Below, piece after piece: positions 5,721-6,827 of a DNA stretch of 6,827 nt. How positions within the stretch are numbered: the first letter of the stretch is position 1; every line of letters starts with the position of its first letter. Location: NCBI GenBank assembly GCA_035472475.1, contig DATIPA010000075.1, positions 1-6,827 of the forward strand, written 5' to 3'. Source of the DNA: JAFAXD01 sp035472475 (GTDB lineage Bacteria; Pseudomonadota; Alphaproteobacteria; Rhizobiales; Xanthobacteraceae). The position numbers and the translations under genes were made by a program. A model generated the notes under the pieces. The model worked only from the letters and a program-made list of their open reading frames with translations, searched no databases and had not been told where the DNA came from.

Positions 5721-6110
5721 TCAACGCTTGCGGGTCAGCCGTGCGCACACGGTGCGCGCAGTCTTGCCGGTCTCGCTGTAGCAATAATCCAGGGTGTCCC
5801 GATTGATCAGATTGAATAGATAAGTCCCTTCGTCATCCGATCCCATGATCAGCTTGGCGCCCGGCGTGAAAGCGCCCCACAGCGGCTCTTCTTCGTCGCC
5901 GCTTGGATTGGACCGCTTCAGGCGACCCGAGAAGGTGTTGCCCTGTTGCTCGCCGATCACCAGCGTCGCAAGGCCGCCGCGGCGTCCCTCGTCCTTGGCG
6001 ATTCGATCCCGCTGGCCGGTCCAGGTGCCGACCAGCGACACCGAATCGGCGCCGAGCACCGGCGTTGCAATCAGGATGGCGAGGGTTGTTGAGTACAAAA
6101 GAGCCTTCAT
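5721..6110 (-). CDS. Exported small protein with signal peptide
   Basis: A 129-residue protein of no family I can name. It begins with a short Sec-type signal peptide, MKALLYSTTLAILIATPVLG, and cleavage is likely around residues 20-21 before DSVSL. The mature part opens with LVGTWTGQRDRI, the G-x-W pattern often seen in the first strand of small lipocalin-like beta-barrels. Alternating strands follow (ATLVIGEQQGNTFSGRLKR; PLWGAFTPGAKLIMGSD; GTYLFNLINRDTLDYCYSE), ending in a basic tail. Cys110 and Cys122 could form a disulfide in the periplasm. The start at 6110 is strongly supported by GGAGG seven bases upstream; the longer open frame reaching 6674 is antisense to the oxidoreductase gene and should be discarded. 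A periplasmic binding or structural protein is plausible; the barrel idea is inference. Confidence 0.82.
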   Translation of the reverse strand: MKALLYSTTLAILIATPVLGADSVSLVGTWTGQRDRIAKDEGRRGGLATLVIGEQQGNTFSGRLKRSNPSGDEEEPLWGAFTPGAKLIMGSDDEGTYLFNLINRDTLDYCYSETGKTARTVCARLTRKR

Positions 6111-6165
6111 TATCGAGCCTCCGTGCGTTGATCCCCGGGGAGTCGGACATTGGCTTAAGCGACGT

Positions 6166-6194
6166 GTTATGGGTGTCCCCGCCGATCCAACCAA
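6166..6194 (-). promoter_or_regulatory. Weak candidate promoter for the exported-protein gene
   Basis: On the minus strand TTGGTT (complement of 6189-6194) and CATAAC (complement of 6166-6171) are separated by 17 bases, and lie about 56 bases upstream of the ATG at 6110. The -35 matches consensus at three positions and the -10 at four. It sits in the 256-base divergent region shared with the oxidoreductase gene, where promoters for both genes are expected. Plus-strand candidates near 6200-6235 are poorer. Confidence 0.22.
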
Positions 6195-6366
6195 GTTTGC
6201 CGAAAAAACGAGACAGCGTCTGTAGCAAAATCGCGGCGGCCAATCGATACCCGGGCGGAGGCCGCGACGTCCGGCGAAGTGTTGATCCTGGCGGTTGTTC
6301 GTTTTAGTCACCATCCAGGCTCGGGCGTCGTCCGGTGTTTCCAAATCTGGCGCGGGATAAAACCGC

Positions 6367-6827
6367 ATGGACGCGAAGGCGCTGTCGAGACGGGCCGTGC
6401 TGAGCTCTGCGCTTGCATCAGCCGCAAGCGCACTTCTGCCGTTCCGAACGTCGGCAACCGCTCGGCTTGTGATGAACGATGCGAGCCGCCTCAATCCGAC
6501 GCCGGTGATGAAACACATTGTCCGCGATGCGGAACCGGAGGAGCTACTGATCGGCGCGGTCCGCGCTGAGCTCAAGGATGCCGCGGCAACGAAACGGCCT
6601 GTCGCGGTCGGAGCGGCAAGACATTCCATGGGCGGCCAGAGTCTTCCGAGGGATGGCACGGCAATCACGCTCAACAGCCGCCGGGTCGACCCGGATAGAG
6701 CCGCGGGGTCCTACCGGGTGGACGCCGGCGCGCGGTGGGCAGACGTGATCAAATCCCTCGATCCCATCTGATTTTCTCCCACCGTGATGCAGTCGAACAA
6801 TGATTTCGGCGTCGCAAGTACGTTCTG
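6367..6827 (+). pseudogene. Tat-exported FAD-binding oxidoreductase, interrupted by in-frame TGA, partial at window edge
   Basis: The reading frame starts at ATG 6367 and is open for 134 codons to TGA 6769-6771. A twin-arginine signal, LSRRAVLSSALASAASALL (about 6-24), directs folded export; the mature part begins after about residue 32. The body is the start of a PCMH-type FAD-binding domain: AEPEELLIGAVRAEL, then RPVAVGAARHSMGGQSL (about 78-93), the flavin pyrophosphate loop with His86 at the position used for covalent FAD attachment in some relatives, then TLNSRRV and YRVDAGARWADVIKSLDP. Directly after the stop, the same frame continues FSPTVMQSNNDFGVASTF to the end of the window, normal family sequence (usually DP-hydrophobic-Gly-FSP...MQSNNDFGVAS). 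The TGA thus replaces what is probably a Gly codon (GGA to TGA). It is a nonsense-broken gene, a sequencing error, or a read-through case. A full-length enzyme would be over 400 residues. It is divergent from the exported-protein gene. Confidence 0.82.

Noticed and set aside
6111..6674. Upstream extension of the leftward exported-protein frame to 317 codons
   Set aside because: The added part is antisense to the oxidoreductase and has no protein character. GGAGG plus a signal peptide define the start at 6110.

Overview
The window is GC-rich, gene-dense bacterial chromosome with short intergenic gaps and no rRNA, tRNA, CRISPR array or insertion sequence that I can see. Codon use (strong G/C in third positions) and the protein families point to an alphaproteobacterium of the Bradyrhizobium/Rhodopseudomonas type. 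That assignment is inferred from protein resemblance, not from a marker gene.

Layout, left to right. (1) A rightward pair, 17 bases apart: a complete DUF1348/NTF2-like protein (4-468) and a pyridoxamine-phosphate-oxidase-like, probably FMN-binding protein (486-1121). (2) Convergent to them, a leftward class V-fold PLP enzyme (1141-2301) that lacks the cysteine of true desulfurases. (3) A gene-poor stretch of about 790 bases (2302-3090) holding three candidate small proteins: a leftward 48-codon open frame, a leftward 29-residue membrane peptide with a strong ribosome binding site, and a rightward 22-codon frame followed by a GC-rich hairpin. (4) A leftward short-chain dehydrogenase/reductase (3091-3915), divergent from a rightward two-helix membrane protein (3999-4352). 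(5) A rightward class I SAM-dependent methyltransferase with an NPPK motif (4579-5325). (6) Two leftward small genes: a 66-residue single-pass membrane protein (5353-5553) and a 129-residue exported protein with a signal peptide (5721-6110). (7) A rightward Tat-exported FAD-binding oxidoreductase beginning at 6367. Its frame is interrupted by an in-frame TGA at 6769-6771, after which the same frame continues to encode recognisable family sequence to the window edge.

The genes do not form one obvious pathway. The only convincing operon is the first pair. The rest looks like a housekeeping/accessory mixture of stand-alone genes. The items most worth a second look are the interrupted oxidoreductase, the small-protein cluster at 2385-2676, and the 26-base inverted repeat at 5608-5633. 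I found no multi-gene system here that looks new.
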